Shown here piece by piece: positions 6,828 through 7,293 of a stretch of 7,293 nt of DNA. A program made the position numbers and the translations under genes. The notes under the pieces are model-generated. The model worked only from the letters and a program-made list of their open reading frames with translations, had not been told where the DNA came from and did not search any database. The number at the start of each line of letters is the position of its first letter. The stretch's first letter is position 1. The stretch lies in NCBI GenBank assembly GCA_018667995.1, contig JABIQT010000246.1:1-7293 (forward strand), in the 5' to 3' direction. Origin of the DNA: Candidatus Latescibacterota bacterium. GTDB lineage: Bacteria > JAAXHH01 > JABIQT01.

Positions 6828-7100
6828 ATGGACGAAGCCACGATCAGAACCAAAGTCAAAGAGATTATCGCTAACACAATGAGTATTGAGCCGGAAGATA
6901 TCTCTGATTCTGCCAACTTCGAGGAGGATCTGGATCTCGACTCTCTCACACTGCTTGAAATCGCCGTTGATGTGGACCATGTGTTTAAGCTGAATATCCC
7001 CGATGAGGAACTATCCGAGCGACTGTCTGACCTGAGATCGCTACAAGATTCTGTTGACCTAGTCAAAGAGCACATGTCCAGCACCGGTGTGGAGGCATAG
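6828..7100 (+). CDS. Acyl carrier protein
   Basis: This 90-residue, strongly acidic cytoplasmic protein carries acyl intermediates on a 4'-phosphopantetheine arm. The attachment site is Ser39 in DLDLDSLTLLEIA, at the start of helix II. The flanking order is normal for the four-helix fold: helix I with IRTKVKEIIA, the loop IEPEDISDSANFEEDL, then VFKLNIPDEEL and a last helix with SVDLVKEHM. The motif is DLDSL rather than the GADSL usual in the housekeeping fatty acid carrier, which points to a specialised carrier. The next gene, a ketosynthase, begins 2 bases after the stop, so the two are co-expressed and presumably work together on a growing chain. The frame and length are intact. Whether the pathway makes a fatty acid, polyene or polyketide cannot be told from this window. 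Confidence 0.95.
   Translation: MDEATIRTKVKEIIANTMSIEPEDISDSANFEEDLDLDSLTLLEIAVDVDHVFKLNIPDEELSERLSDLRSLQDSVDLVKEHMSSTGVEA
7091..7095 (+). promoter_or_regulatory. Ribosome binding site of the ketosynthase gene, inside the ACP gene
   Basis: GGAGG in the last codons of the ACP gene lies 7 bases before a TTG at 7103. It supports the TTG as the ketosynthase start and suggests translational coupling to the ACP gene. Confidence 0.75.
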
Positions 7101-7102
7101 CA

Positions 7103-7293
7103 TTGTCCTCCAGGATAGTAGTAACAGGGATTGGGATTGTCTCTTCGATCGGCGTAGGCCATGCCGCATTCTGGAAGAGTCTAACCGCTGGCCGGAGCGG
7201 AATCAGTACCGTTTCGTCTTTTGACACGAGCCAGTACAGTGTCAACGTCGGTGGTGAAGTGAAGTCTTTCGAACCGGACGCACATATACAGCG
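7103..7293 (+). CDS. FabF-type beta-ketoacyl-ACP synthase, N-terminal part, cut by the window edge
   Basis: Only the first 63 residues are present. The start reads RIVVTGIGIVSSIGVGHAAF followed by WKSLTAGRSGISTVSSFDTS and GGEVKSFEPDAHI, the standard N-terminal signature of condensing enzymes of the FabF/KAS II family, which extend ACP-bound acyl chains by decarboxylative condensation. The TTG at 7103 is taken as the start because GGAGG sits 7 bases upstream and the family signature begins three residues later. The gene begins 2 bases after the ACP stop. The catalytic Cys and the two His residues lie beyond the edge, so an active synthase cannot be told apart from an inactive chain-length-factor partner. 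Confidence 0.93.
   Translation, partial: MSSRIVVTGIGIVSSIGVGHAAFWKSLTAGRSGISTVSSFDTSQYSVNVGGEVKSFEPDAHIQ

Noticed and set aside
6701-7162. 153-residue minus-strand ORF over the ACP gene
   Set aside because: It is a Ser-rich antisense shadow of the ACP gene, whose frame has a clear family signature and ribosome binding site.

Overview
The window is a bacterial stretch of roughly balanced base composition. Its start sites carry good Shine-Dalgarno sequences, and ATG is used alongside at least one TTG. Four complete genes and one gene cut by the right edge look intact. Together they cover only a little over half of the bases. The remainder holds one clear pseudogene, weaker gene remnants and long gaps. 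A signal-peptide protein with a TonB/AgmX-type C-terminal domain suggests a cell with an outer membrane. The mix of low coding density, broken genes and a biosynthetic-looking ACP/ketosynthase pair would fit an eroding genome such as a host-associated lineage, but this is inference and no taxon can be named from the sequence.

Layout from left to right. (1) An APC-superfamily amino acid permease on the minus strand (35-1381). (2) Divergent from it, a plus-strand remnant of a Cys/Met-metabolism PLP enzyme of the cystathionine gamma-synthase / methionine gamma-lyase family (about 1620-2508), without its N-terminal third and carrying at least two one-base frameshifts. (3) A hairpin at 2523-2546 between this relic and the convergent minus-strand gene. 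(4) An exported 279-residue protein (2564-3403, minus) joining an NTF2-like domain to a TonB/AgmX-type C-terminal domain. (5) A small plus-strand ORF with a near-perfect ribosome binding site at 3659, which looks either like a 34-residue peptide gene or like a roughly 50-residue gene broken by a frameshift. (6) A poorly coding stretch (3810-4201). (7) An enolase-superfamily (mandelate racemase/muconate lactonizing type) enzyme on the minus strand (4202-5455). (8) A gap of about 1.37 kb (5456-6827) with no confident gene, only a faint nitrilase-like fragment. (9) An acyl carrier protein (6828-7100) followed within 2 bases by a FabF-type ketosynthase (from 7103) that runs off the right edge.

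The permease and the PLP relic may once have formed a sulfur amino acid uptake and breakdown pair. The enolase-superfamily enzyme stands alone and is probably catabolic. The ACP/ketosynthase pair is clearly a translationally coupled unit and probably opens a fatty acid or polyketide type operon to the right. The rest of that operon, outside the window, would show whether this is a dedicated biosynthetic cluster. No tRNA, rRNA, CRISPR array or insertion sequence was seen.
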